Assembly (NCBI RefSeq): GCF_025141935.1
Contig: NZ_CP081120.1
Coordinates: 2,790,001-2,854,000 of the forward strand
Direction of reading: 5' to 3'
DNA length: 64,000 bases
DNA from: Sulfitobacter sp. S190
Lineage (GTDB): Bacteria > Pseudomonadota > Alphaproteobacteria > Rhodobacterales > Rhodobacteraceae
The translations under genes were made by a program, and so were the position numbers. Under the pieces are notes generated by a model that was given only the letters and a program-made list of their open reading frames with translations, was not told the DNA's origin and did not search any database. Below are positions 8,779-17,174 of this stretch, one piece after another; positions within the stretch are counted from its first letter, which is position 1, and the number at the start of each line of letters is the position of its first letter.

Positions 8779-9572
8779 CGCAAATTACGGTCGAGATAAC
8801 GGCAACGCGGGGCTCGGCCCCGCGCGATGCAGGCACCGTCATGGTGGTGAGCCCGACCGACATCACCGGCACCATCGGCGGGGGTGCGCTGGAATACCGT
8901 GCCATCGAAACGGCACGGCGCTTGATGGCAAAAGACCGACCGCTGCTGGAGGAAACCATTCCGCTTGGCCCTGATCTGGGTCAATGCTGTGGCGGCGCGG
9001 TGAGCCTGCGGTATTCCACGGCCGCGCATGCGCCAGATGCACCGCAGCCCACACGGTTTGCCCCCGGGCTCGTCCCGGACCGGTCGCTGGGCGATCTGTG
9101 GGTGTGGGGTGCGGGGCACGTGGGCCGCGCGGTGATCCGGCAGGCCGCCCCGTTGCGTGCTTTTAATCTGTGCTGGATCGACAGCGATATGACCCGTTTT
9201 CCTGCCGACATTCCAGATACGGTAACCCCGCTTGCCGCACGCGACATGCCGCGGTTGGTGACACATGCCCCCCGCACGGCGCATCACCTGATATTCACCT
9301 ATAGCCACGACATTGATCTGGCCCTTTGCTCGGCGCTTTTGACCCACGGATTCGCAAGCTGCGGGCTGATTGGGTCGCAGACCAAGAAAACGCGATTTTT
9401 CAAGCGGTTGAGGGCTGCAGGTCTGACGCCGGAACGCATTGATTGCCCCATTGGCACGCCAGCGCAGGGCAAGCACCCAGACGCAATCGCCCATTCCACG
9501 CTCACTGTGCTCTTGAAAACCTTGCAGCAACGGGATGATAGTGCGCCCGACAAAAAGGCTGTGCACCCATGA
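8775..9572 (+). CDS. xdhC: XdhC molybdenum-cofactor insertion chaperone
   Basis: A 265-residue protein that in R. capsulatus binds Moco, promotes its sulfuration and hands it to XdhB. GTG at 8775 overlaps the xdhB stop by 4 bp. The N terminus opens directly on the conserved ITATRGSAPRDAGTVM segment, so about 20-25 residues usual in XdhC are missing. Because xdhB coding lies immediately upstream, no longer start is available without a long overlap. A Rossmann-like motif (WVWGAGHVGRAVI) is near residue 112, and GLIGSQTKKTRF marks the C-terminal domain. The stop overlaps the downstream ATPase gene by 4 bp. Confidence 0.9.
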   Translation: MTQITVEITATRGSAPRDAGTVMVVSPTDITGTIGGGALEYRAIETARRLMAKDRPLLEETIPLGPDLGQCCGGAVSLRYSTAAHAPDAPQPTRFAPGLVPDRSLGDLWVWGAGHVGRAVIRQAAPLRAFNLCWIDSDMTRFPADIPDTVTPLAARDMPRLVTHAPRTAHHLIFTYSHDIDLALCSALLTHGFASCGLIGSQTKKTRFFKRLRAAGLTPERIDCPIGTPAQGKHPDAIAHSTLTVLLKTLQQRDDSAPDKKAVHP

Positions 9573-11086
9573 CCACCCCATTGCTGAAACTGACCGGCCT
9601 GACCAAAGCCTATCCCGGGGTCGTGGCGAATGACGATGTATCGCTTCGGATTGCCCCCGGCGAAGTGCACGCGCTGCTGGGGGAAAACGGGGCCGGCAAA
9701 TCGACATTGGTCAAGATGATCTACGGGCTGGTCAAACCCGACAGCGGCGACATGCAGATGCACGGTGCACCTTTCGCGCCGTCAGAACCGCGCGCGGCCC
9801 GTGCGGCGGGTGTCGGCATGGTGTTCCAGCATTTTTCGCTGTTCGATGCCATGAGTGTGGCGGAAAATATCGCCCTCGGGATGGAACACGCGCCGAAACT
9901 GGGTGCGCTGTCGGCCCGTATTCGCGAAGTGTCGCAGACCTATGGTCTGCCGCTGGCACCTGACCGGATCGTGGGCGATCTGTCCGCCGGTGAACGCCAG
10001 AGGGTCGAGATCATCCGCTGTCTGTTGCAGGATCCAAAGCTGTTGATCATGGATGAACCCACATCGGTTCTGACGCCGCAGGAAGTCGAGATCCTGTTCA
10101 AGACACTGCGCAAACTGAGCGCCGAAGGCACGGCGATCCTGTATATTTCCCACAAGCTCGAGGAAATACGCAGCCTGTGTGACAGCGCGACGATCCTGCG
10201 CCTGGGCAAGGTGGTCGGCCATTGCACACCCCGTGAGACGACCGCACGCGACATGGCGGAGATGATGGTGGGCAAATTGCTCGAGACACCGAGCCGCGCG
10301 GGGCGTGATCTGGGCGAAACCCTGCTGCGGCTCACCGCGCTGTCGGCCCCGTCTCCCAACGCCTTTGGCATGCCGCTCAAGAGTATCGATCTGGACCTGC
10401 GGGCGGGCGAAGTGCTGGGGATCGGAGGGGTTGCGGGCAACGGTCAGGATGAGCTGCTGGCGGCGCTGTCGGGCGAACGGCCCGTGGCCGCGGGCATGCT
10501 GGAGTACCGCGGACAGGACATCGGACGGCTGGGCCCCACGGCGCGGCGCAAACTCGGTCTGCTGGCCGCACCCGAAGAGCGCATGGGCCATGCCGCGGCC
10601 CCCGATATGACGCTGGTGGAAAATGCGATGTTGACCGGTGCAGTGCGCCAGGGTCTCGAGCGGCGCGGCATGCTGGACTGGCCCGCCGCCCGCAAATTCG
10701 CGGAAGAGGTGATCGCCCGTTTTGATGTGCGCACGCCCAACAGTGCGGCGGCAGCCCGGTCCCTTTCGGGCGGCAACCTTCAGAAGTTCGTCATCGGCCG
10801 TGAGGTCATGCAGCGGCCCGAGGTTTTTGTGGTCAACCAGCCGACGTGGGGCGTGGACGCGTCTGCCGCCGCCGCGATCCGGCAGGCGCTGCTGGATCTG
10901 GCGCAAAACGGCGCGGCGGTGATCGTCATCAGTCAGGACCTCGACGAACTGATGGAAATTTCGGACCGCTTTGCCGCACTCAACGAAGGCAGGCTGAGCG
11001 CTTCGCGTCCGGCCCAGGGCCTGACCGTGGACGAGATCGGTCTGATGATGGGTGGTGCCCATGGAATGGAGGTCGCGCATGTCTGA
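9569..11086 (+). CDS. ABC transporter ATP-binding protein of a BMP-type purine/nucleoside importer
   Basis: A 505-residue protein with two fused ABC cassettes, as in the YufO/NupO nucleoside-transporter family. The first cassette has Walker A GENGAGKST (about residues 37-45), signature LSAGERQRVEI and Walker B LLIMDEPT. The second has a degenerate P-loop (GVAGNGQDELL) but a good signature (LSGGNLQKFVIG), the usual asymmetry in this family. It overlaps xdhC by 4 bp, which ties uptake to xanthine oxidation. Substrate (nucleosides, xanthine or urate) is inferred from context only. Confidence 0.9.
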   Translation: MTTPLLKLTGLTKAYPGVVANDDVSLRIAPGEVHALLGENGAGKSTLVKMIYGLVKPDSGDMQMHGAPFAPSEPRAARAAGVGMVFQHFSLFDAMSVAENIALGMEHAPKLGALSARIREVSQTYGLPLAPDRIVGDLSAGERQRVEIIRCLLQDPKLLIMDEPTSVLTPQEVEILFKTLRKLSAEGTAILYISHKLEEIRSLCDSATILRLGKVVGHCTPRETTARDMAEMMVGKLLETPSRAGRDLGETLLRLTALSAPSPNAFGMPLKSIDLDLRAGEVLGIGGVAGNGQDELLAALSGERPVAAGMLEYRGQDIGRLGPTARRKLGLLAAPEERMGHAAAPDMTLVENAMLTGAVRQGLERRGMLDWPAARKFAEEVIARFDVRTPNSAAAARSLSGGNLQKFVIGREVMQRPEVFVVNQPTWGVDASAAAAIRQALLDLAQNGAAVIVISQDLDELMEISDRFAALNEGRLSASRPAQGLTVDEIGLMMGGAHGMEVAHV

Positions 11087-11113
11087 GCCGCGCAAAGCCA
11101 CAGGGATGCGCCG

Positions 11114-12196
11114 ATGATCCGTCTCGAAAAACGCCCCGAACCCAGCCGTGCCTTTTCGCTGGGAACCCCGTTGCTGGCGGTCATTGCCACGATGATCTTT
11201 GGCGGGCTGCTGTTTGCGGTGCTCGGCAAAGACCCCTTCGAGGCCATTCGGACCATTTTCTGGGAACCCCTGTTCGGTGAATTTGCCTTCTTCTATCGCC
11301 CGCAGCTGTTGATCAAAGGCGCGCCACTGGTGCTGATCGCCATCGGTCTGAGCCTCGGGTTCAAGGCGGGCATCTGGAACATCGGTGCCGAGGGGCAGTA
11401 TATCATGGGTGCGCTGTTCGGGGCGGGCGTGGGCCTTGCCGCCTATCCCGCCGAGAGTGCTCTGCTGTTTCCCGCGATGGTGCTCGCGGGGGCATTTGGC
11501 GGCTGGATCTGGGCGATGATCCCCGCGGTGCTGAAGGTCAAATTCGGCACCAACGAAATCCTCGTCTCTCTGATGCTGGTCTATGTCGCAGAGCAATTTC
11601 TTGCCTCGATGGCGCTTGGCGCGATGAAAAACCCCGAAGGTTTCGGCTTTCCGGGCAGCCGCAACCTGCAGCAGTATCCCAGCGCGCATAACGCCGAGAT
11701 AATCACGAACTCCGGCATGCACTGGGGAGTGGTGACGGCCTTTATCGCGGTGATCTTCGCCTATGTCCTGCTGGCGCGGCACCGCCTCGGCTTTGCCATT
11801 CGCGTGACCGGCGATGCCCCGCGGGCCGCCCGTTTTTCCGGCGTGAACCCGACGCGGCTGGTGGTGTTCTGCCTTGGCACGTCCGGTGTGCTTGCCGGGC
11901 TTGCGGGTCTGTTCGAAGTGTCCGGTCCCGCAGGCCAGGTGACCATCGACTTCAACGTGGGATACGGGTTTACCGCAATCATCGTGGCGTTTCTGGGGCG
12001 GTTGCATCCGATTGGCATTCTGTTGGCCGGCGGGTTGATGGCGCTGACCTATATCGGCGGTGAAATCGCGCAGAGCAATCTGGGCCTGCCTGCCGCGGCC
12101 ATTCAGGTGTTTCAGGGGATGCTGTTGTTCTTCTTGCTGGCGTTCGACCTTTTGACAAATTACCGCGTCCGCATGGGCCGGGCGGAGGTGGCGTAA
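11114..12196 (+). CDS. ABC transporter permease, BMP-type importer (first permease)
   Basis: A 360-residue integral membrane protein of the branched-chain amino acid/nucleoside permease superfamily, with roughly eight to ten hydrophobic helices. The conserved GFKAGIWNIGAEGQYIMGALFGAG segment near residues 83-106 is typical of YufP/NupP-type permeases. It starts 28 bp after the ATPase gene, and its stop shares one base with the start of the second permease. It would form the translocation pore together with the next gene product. Confidence 0.9.
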   Translation: MIRLEKRPEPSRAFSLGTPLLAVIATMIFGGLLFAVLGKDPFEAIRTIFWEPLFGEFAFFYRPQLLIKGAPLVLIAIGLSLGFKAGIWNIGAEGQYIMGALFGAGVGLAAYPAESALLFPAMVLAGAFGGWIWAMIPAVLKVKFGTNEILVSLMLVYVAEQFLASMALGAMKNPEGFGFPGSRNLQQYPSAHNAEIITNSGMHWGVVTAFIAVIFAYVLLARHRLGFAIRVTGDAPRAARFSGVNPTRLVVFCLGTSGVLAGLAGLFEVSGPAGQVTIDFNVGYGFTAIIVAFLGRLHPIGILLAGGLMALTYIGGEIAQSNLGLPAAAIQVFQGMLLFFLLAFDLLTNYRVRMGRAEVA

Positions 12197-13116
12197 TGGA
12201 CCTGTCTGCAATCAATCCGGTTCTGTTTGTCGCCGGGTTTCTGGTGGCTGCCACACCACTGATCTTTGCCGCCGTGGGCGAGCTGGTCGTGGAAAAGACC
12301 GGCGTTCTGAATCTGGGCGTGGAAGGCATGATGATCATCGGCGCGATCTGCGGGTTTTCCGTCGCCGTGGAGACGGGATCACCGCTGGCGGGGTTCGCGG
12401 CGGCGGCCTTGGGCGGGGCGATGCTGAGCTTGCTGTTCGCCTTCCTGACGCAGGTCACACTTGCCAATCAGGTTGCGTCGGGGCTGGCCCTGACCCTGTT
12501 CGGACTGGGGTTTTCCGCGCTTCTGGGTCAAAGCTATGTCGGGATCAAACCGCCGCGGCTGGGCGATATCGACTTCGGCCCGCTTGCCGATATTCCGGTG
12601 ATCGGACCGATCCTGTTTACCCATGACATCATTCTCTATCTGGGCATCGCACTGGTCGCGGCGGTGTGGGCGGTGCTGAAATTCACGCGCACCGGGATGA
12701 TCCTCAGGGCGGTGGGCGAAAACCACGATGCCGCGCATGCGCTGGGGTTCAAGGTCAAACGTATCCGTACGCTGGCGATTATGTTCGGCGGGGCCTGTGC
12801 CGGTATTGGCGGGGCCTACATCAGCCTGATCCGTGTGCCGCAATGGACCGAAGGCATGACCGCCGGGATCGGCTGGATCGCGCTTGCGCTGGTGGTCTTC
12901 GCCAGCTGGAAGCCATGGCGGCTGTTGCTGGGTGCCTATCTTTTTGGCGGCATCACCCAATTGCAGCTCAATCTGCAGGGAGCGGGCGTTGCCATTCCGG
13001 TCGAATATCTGGCAATGTCGCCATATCTGGTCACCATTGTCGTTCTGGTGATCCTGTCGCGGGACAAATCCGCAGCACCCGGCTCACTCGGCCGGATTTT
13101 CCACGCCTCGAGCTGA
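12196..13116 (+). CDS. ABC transporter permease, BMP-type importer (second permease)
   Basis: A 306-residue multi-spanning permease of the YufQ/NupQ type. The motif VEKTGVLNLGVEGMMIIGAICGF at about residues 33-55 is the counterpart of the AEGQYIMG motif in its partner permease. The start codon shares its A with the preceding TAA (12194-12196). A 57-bp gap with a GGGGAG ribosome-binding site separates it from the binding-protein gene. Confidence 0.9.
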   Translation: MDLSAINPVLFVAGFLVAATPLIFAAVGELVVEKTGVLNLGVEGMMIIGAICGFSVAVETGSPLAGFAAAALGGAMLSLLFAFLTQVTLANQVASGLALTLFGLGFSALLGQSYVGIKPPRLGDIDFGPLADIPVIGPILFTHDIILYLGIALVAAVWAVLKFTRTGMILRAVGENHDAAHALGFKVKRIRTLAIMFGGACAGIGGAYISLIRVPQWTEGMTAGIGWIALALVVFASWKPWRLLLGAYLFGGITQLQLNLQGAGVAIPVEYLAMSPYLVTIVVLVILSRDKSAAPGSLGRIFHASS

Positions 13117-13173
13117 GGCCACTCATCACCCCTGACCGGATCAACCGGCAGGACCACCACTGGGGAGACTACA

Positions 13174-14253
13174 ATGAATTTCACCAAACTGCTGACCGGC
13201 GCTGCGCTGGTGGTTGGCATGGCGACATCCGCATTCGCGGACGGCCATGAGAAAACCAAAGTGGGCTTTGTCTATGTCGGGCCGGTCGGAGACGGCGGCT
13301 GGACCTACGAGCACAACAAGGGCCGCCTGATGGTCGAAGAGCAGCTGGGCGATGCGGTCGAGACCGTTTTCGTCGAGAGCGTGCCAGAAGGCCCCGACGC
13401 CGAGCGTGTGATGACGCAAATGGCGCTCGACGGTGCCGATCTGATCTTTACGACCTCGTTCGGTTACATGGATCCGACGATCAACGTGGCGCAGAAATTC
13501 CCCAACGTGAAGTTCGAGCACGCCACCGGTTACAAGCGTGCGGACAACGTCTCCACCTATTCGGCCCGCTTCTACGAAGGCCGCGCCATTCAGGGTCACA
13601 TCGCGGGCAAGATGACCAAGTCCAATATCGTGGGCTACATCGGTTCCTACCCGATCCCCGAAGTGATCCGCGGCATCAACGCCGCCTTTATCCACGCCCG
13701 CAAGGTAAACCCCGACGTCCAGTTCAAGATCGTCTGGGCCTACACGTGGTTCGACCCTGCCAAGGAAGCGGACGCCGCGAAGGTGCTGATCGAACAGGGT
13801 GCTGACGTCGTCCTGCAGCACACCGATTCCACCGCGCCACAGGCCGCTGCTCAGGAAGCGGGCAACGTCGTGACCTTTGGTCAGGCTTCCGACATGGCCC
13901 AGTACGGCCCCTTCCCCCGTGTATCGTCGATCATTGACGAATGGGGCCCCTACTATGTTGCGCGCACTCAGGCCGTGATCGATGGCACATGGGAGAGCAC
14001 TGATACATGGGACGGCATCGGCGCCGGTATGGTCGGCATCGGTGAGATTTCCGACGCGGTACCCGCAGATGTGAAAGAAGAAGCGCTGGCGATGAAAGCC
14101 GCGATCGCGGATGGATCCTACCACCCGTTCACCGGACCGTTGAAAAAACAGGACGGAAGCGAGTTTCTGGCGGAAGGTGAAACCGCAGACGACGGCACAC
14201 TGGCCGGCATGAACTTCTACGTCGAGGGCATCGAAGGCGACATTCCGCAATAA
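13174..14253 (+). CDS. BMP-family substrate-binding protein of the purine/nucleoside ABC importer
   Basis: A 359-residue periplasmic binding protein of the basic membrane protein (PnrA-like) family. It has a Sec signal peptide with a likely cut after AFA (residues 1-22) and no lipobox. The mature N terminus KVGFVYVGPVGDGGWTYEHNKG is diagnostic; family members bind purine nucleosides through aromatic and Asp residues of this region. It is the last gene of the xdhABC-importer operon, with its own strong Shine-Dalgarno, as expected for a highly expressed binding protein. A terminator follows at once. Confidence 0.92.
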   Translation: MNFTKLLTGAALVVGMATSAFADGHEKTKVGFVYVGPVGDGGWTYEHNKGRLMVEEQLGDAVETVFVESVPEGPDAERVMTQMALDGADLIFTTSFGYMDPTINVAQKFPNVKFEHATGYKRADNVSTYSARFYEGRAIQGHIAGKMTKSNIVGYIGSYPIPEVIRGINAAFIHARKVNPDVQFKIVWAYTWFDPAKEADAAKVLIEQGADVVLQHTDSTAPQAAAQEAGNVVTFGQASDMAQYGPFPRVSSIIDEWGPYYVARTQAVIDGTWESTDTWDGIGAGMVGIGEISDAVPADVKEEALAMKAAIADGSYHPFTGPLKKQDGSEFLAEGETADDGTLAGMNFYVEGIEGDIPQ

Positions 14254-14279
14254 GCGCGGATTTGTCCTTACCTCTTCAA

Positions 14280-14304
14280 GGGCAGCCCTCGGGCTGCCCT
14301 TTTT
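14280..14304 (+). terminator. Intrinsic terminator of the xdh-importer operon
   Basis: GGGCAGCC and GGCTGCCC pair as an 8-bp GC stem around a CTCG tetraloop, followed by five T (14300-14304). It starts 26 bp after the binding-protein stop codon, so it ends the operon that begins at xdhA. Confidence 0.85.
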
Positions 14305-14326
14305 CGTTTGGCGCAGGCGCGATGTG

Positions 14327-15148
14327 TCAGACCATGGCAAAGATGCGCGCGGGGCCACCTGTACCGCCGCGATGCTTGGGCGCGCCAATGACAAGCGTGG
14401 CACCCGCCGCCGGTACGGCATCAAGGTTGGCCAAGTTTTCGATCCCGAACCGGCCTGAGGGCAGCCATGCGTAATGCGTTGCAAAATCGGCCGAAATACC
14501 GTGATCCAGAGACAGCGTATCGGATGCGATCGACATAGCGCCGGTGCCTTCCATCAGCATTTGCGCGGCTTCGACGTGAAATCCGGGGTAGTGCTGTTTG
14601 CCTGCGTCATCGGTACCGCGGTAGGCATCGGTGGCCGTCTTGGCGGACCAGCCGGAATTCATCGCAACACAGGCACCGGCAGGGATTTCACCGTGTGCGT
14701 CCATCCATGCCTTGATGTCATCGGGGGTTACCTGTGCGTCCGTGTCCTGCGCGGCGCGTGCCCTGATATCGATCACACACAGGGGCGCCACGAGGTTTTC
14801 GACCGGAATTTCCGCAACTGATTGCCCGTCGGGCGAGAAGTGCAGCGGCGCGTCGATATGGGTGCCCGTGTGCTCGTTAACGGTCAGCTCCAGCAAATTG
14901 AATTTGTGTTCGTCCCAGTTGAATACCTGCCGTGCGGCGAATCCCGGCTCTCCGAAATAAGTGGGAAAGCCCGCGTGCAGTTCATGGGTCATGTCCAACA
15001 CAGACCCGTGGCCTGCCGCCAGAGCGGGCGTGCCCGTCATGCCGCTGCCCAGGGCTGTTGCTGCCACACCGGCGGCCCCTGCTTTGAAAAGGCTGCGCCG
15101 CGACAGCATTTTTTCCTTCACGGCATTCATCACACATGCATCACACAT
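14327..15148 (-). CDS. Cyclase-family (kynurenine formamidase-like) metal hydrolase, Tat-exported
   Basis: A 273-residue protein with the signature of the cyclase/kynurenine formamidase family: HTGTHIDAPLHF at residues 93-104, whose His and Asp residues bind the metal ion. A twin-arginine signal (SRRSLFKAGAAG, residues 16-27) precedes a hydrophobic Ala-rich stretch ending in PALAAG, so it is predicted to be exported folded with its metal. The start at 15148 has an AGGAAC ribosome-binding site. The preceding n-region is unusually long and carries two cysteines (MCDACVMNAVKEK). The substrate is unknown. It converges on the importer operon. Confidence 0.85.
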   Translation of the reverse strand: MCDACVMNAVKEKMLSRRSLFKAGAAGVAATALGSGMTGTPALAAGHGSVLDMTHELHAGFPTYFGEPGFAARQVFNWDEHKFNLLELTVNEHTGTHIDAPLHFSPDGQSVAEIPVENLVAPLCVIDIRARAAQDTDAQVTPDDIKAWMDAHGEIPAGACVAMNSGWSAKTATDAYRGTDDAGKQHYPGFHVEAAQMLMEGTGAMSIASDTLSLDHGISADFATHYAWLPSGRFGIENLANLDAVPAAGATLVIGAPKHRGGTGGPARIFAMV

Positions 15149-15277
15149 TGGTCGGTTCCTCTGTTTGTGGATCTGCAGGCTAACAGCAGCGGGCGGCATC
15201 GCCTAATTCGCGGCGCAGGTTCTTGACGCGGGCGGCGGGCTCTGGCTGCATGGGGGTCGGATCACAGGACTGCACAC

Positions 15278-16057
15278 ATGACGATTGACGCCATCATCGA
15301 TATCGAACGCCACCCGATCACCGCGCCGGATTTCACCGCCCGCTGTGCGGCGACGCTGGAAGACGCGGGCGTGTTAGTGCTGGCGGATTTCATCCGGCCC
15401 GATGCGCTTAGGCGGATGCGCGATGAAGCCGTGACAGGGGAGCCGGAGGCATATTTCTGCACCCAATCCCACTCTGTGTACCTGACCCCGGATACGGCGG
15501 ATCACGCCCCCCATCATCCGGCAAACCGCAAGGTCGTGTCATCTAAGGGGTGCATCTGCGACGATGTCGTGGATGCGCGCTCTCCCTTGCGCCAGATGTA
15601 CGATGCTCCCGAATTCCGCGCTTTCGTGGCGGCCGTTACCGGTCAGACCGCCCTGCACCCCTATGCCGATCCGCTGTCGTCGATCAATATCCACTACGCG
15701 CGGCGCGGGCAGGAACTGGGCTGGCATTTCGACAACTCTTCGTTTGCGATTACGTTGCTGATCAAGAAGCCGGACGCGGGAAGCCGGTTCGAGTATATCA
15801 AGAACCTGCGCGATGCCGCGGCGGGTGACATGAACTATGATGGCGTTGCCGATCTGCTGGACGGCAAAAGCACACCGCAGGTGCTGGAGATGGAACCGGG
15901 GGCGCTTGTGTTGTTCCGTGGCCGCGATTCCATCCACCGCGTCTCTCCGAACGAAAGCGACACAACGCGGATGTTGGCCGTGCTGGCCTATAACGATGCG
16001 CCCGGCGTATCCTTGTCGGAAAACGCGCGAATGACGTTTTACGGTCGGCTCGACTGA
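15278..16057 (+). CDS. 2-oxoglutarate/Fe(II)-dependent oxygenase
   Basis: A 259-residue soluble protein. A facial triad can be read: H150 and D152 (GWHFDNSSF), then H220 (DSIHRVSP), with R231 positioned to bind 2-oxoglutarate. The pattern is that of HxD...H hydroxylases. It lacks the ectoine-hydroxylase (EctD) signature, so it is not a standard EctD. The gene is divergent from the cyclase gene and runs tail-to-tail into the EctC-like gene, overlapping it by 19 bp. The substrate cannot be told from sequence. Confidence 0.75.
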   Translation: MTIDAIIDIERHPITAPDFTARCAATLEDAGVLVLADFIRPDALRRMRDEAVTGEPEAYFCTQSHSVYLTPDTADHAPHHPANRKVVSSKGCICDDVVDARSPLRQMYDAPEFRAFVAAVTGQTALHPYADPLSSINIHYARRGQELGWHFDNSSFAITLLIKKPDAGSRFEYIKNLRDAAAGDMNYDGVADLLDGKSTPQVLEMEPGALVLFRGRDSIHRVSPNESDTTRMLAVLAYNDAPGVSLSENARMTFYGRLD

Positions 16058-16449
16058 TCGCGCGCGGGCGGGTAGCTGCCGTCGGGTCCGTGCACCTCGT
16101 CCCCTTCGAGCCCCGGCGAGAACACGCATATCAGGTGCAGCGCCTCGCCGTCGTCGGGCACGCGGACCTCGTGCAGATCATGCGCATCGGGTGCGTAAAG
16201 CACGCCTGCCTTGATCTCGTGCACCTTGCCGGATTGCAGTTCCGCCACCTGCCCCGCGCCCGCGATGCAATAACACGCCTCCACGTGATGTTTGTAGTGC
16301 AGCCGCAGGCAGGCACCGGGCAGCACACGCGTTTCGGTCATTGAAAATCCCATCGCGTCCGAGCGTACCAACAGCCGCAGGCTGGTCCAGCCGGGCCCCT
16401 GTGCGTCCCGCGGCCCGCCGATCAGGTCCGCCTTGTCGGTAATAATCAT
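16039..16449 (-). CDS. Orphan ectoine synthase-like protein (EctC family cupin)
   Basis: A 136-residue cupin clearly of the EctC family. LHYKHHVEACYCIAGAG (about 50-66) and the C-terminal ICVFSPGLEGDEVH are characteristic. Residues that bind iron in characterised EctC, Glu57, Tyr85 and His93, are all at the same positions here. EctC cyclises N-gamma-acetyl-diaminobutyrate to ectoine, but ectA and ectB are not present in the window. It may act on an imported or different precursor. Its 3' end overlaps the convergent oxygenase gene by 19 bp. Confidence 0.85.
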   Translation of the reverse strand: MIITDKADLIGGPRDAQGPGWTSLRLLVRSDAMGFSMTETRVLPGACLRLHYKHHVEACYCIAGAGQVAELQSGKVHEIKAGVLYAPDAHDLHEVRVPDDGEALHLICVFSPGLEGDEVHGPDGSYPPARDQSSRP

Positions 16450-16526
16450 CGCACCTCTCCGGATTTTTAACGGTCCGTCATCATCGCGTGCTTTCCCAAA
16501 TGCCGTAAAGAGCCTAGCGTAGCGCG

Positions 16527-17135
16527 ATGATCACTTTGCATCACCTGAACCGGTCCCGCTCGCTGCGTATTTTGTGGCTGCTGGAGGAACTGGGCACGCC
16601 CTATGACATCATCAGCTATGAGCGGGACCCGATCACCAATCTCGCCCCGCCCGCGCTGCGGCGGTTGCACCCGCTGGGCAAATCACCCGTGCTCGAGATT
16701 GATACCCAGATGATTGCGGAAAGCGGTGCGATCACGGAACATCTGTGCCGCAGGTTTGCACCCCACATGATCCCGCAACCCGGCACGCGGGAGTATATTC
16801 GCCACCTCGAACTGATGCATTTCGCAGAAGGCTCGGTGATGACGCCGATACTGCTGGACCTTTACGTCGGAAAATTGGGTGATGCAGGTGCCCCACTGCA
16901 CGGGCGGATCGCTGCGGAGCAGGACAATCACTTCGGCTATATGGAGCAGATGCTGCGCCCGTCGGGCCATTTCGTCAGCGACGAGCTGTCGGCTGCCGAT
17001 ATCATGCTGAGCTTTCCCGCGCAGATCGCGATGCGCAAAGGCCGTGCATCGGATTTCCCCAAGCTCGCCGCCTTTGTCGACTGGATCGAGGCGCGTCCGG
17101 CCTATCTGCGCGCGGTGGAGAAAGGCGGCGTCTGA
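16527..17135 (+). CDS. Glutathione S-transferase family protein
   Basis: A 202-residue cytosolic GST. The thioredoxin-fold N domain begins MITLHHLNRSRSLRILWLLEEL, the usual catalytic region, with Ser or Asn residues after the first strand as likely glutathione activators. KSPVLEIDTQMIAESGAITEHL contains the cis-Pro and the Glu-Ser pair that grips the gamma-glutamyl group. The all-alpha C domain follows (DELSAADIMLSFPAQIA). It is divergent from the ectC-like gene. The substrate is unknown. Confidence 0.88.
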   Translation: MITLHHLNRSRSLRILWLLEELGTPYDIISYERDPITNLAPPALRRLHPLGKSPVLEIDTQMIAESGAITEHLCRRFAPHMIPQPGTREYIRHLELMHFAEGSVMTPILLDLYVGKLGDAGAPLHGRIAAEQDNHFGYMEQMLRPSGHFVSDELSAADIMLSFPAQIAMRKGRASDFPKLAAFVDWIEARPAYLRAVEKGGV

Positions 17136-17174
17136 GGCATTGCAGAGGGGCAAGCATCGTGCCACCAATCAGAT

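Noticed and set aside
9782..12211. Long minus-strand open frame opposite the importer ATPase and permease genes
   Set aside because: It runs across several well-supported genes on the other strand and has shadow composition (His, Gln and Arg rich), with no domain.
13141..14484. Minus-strand open frame opposite the BMP-family binding protein
   Set aside because: It crosses the intrinsic terminator and the whole binding-protein gene and shows no domain.
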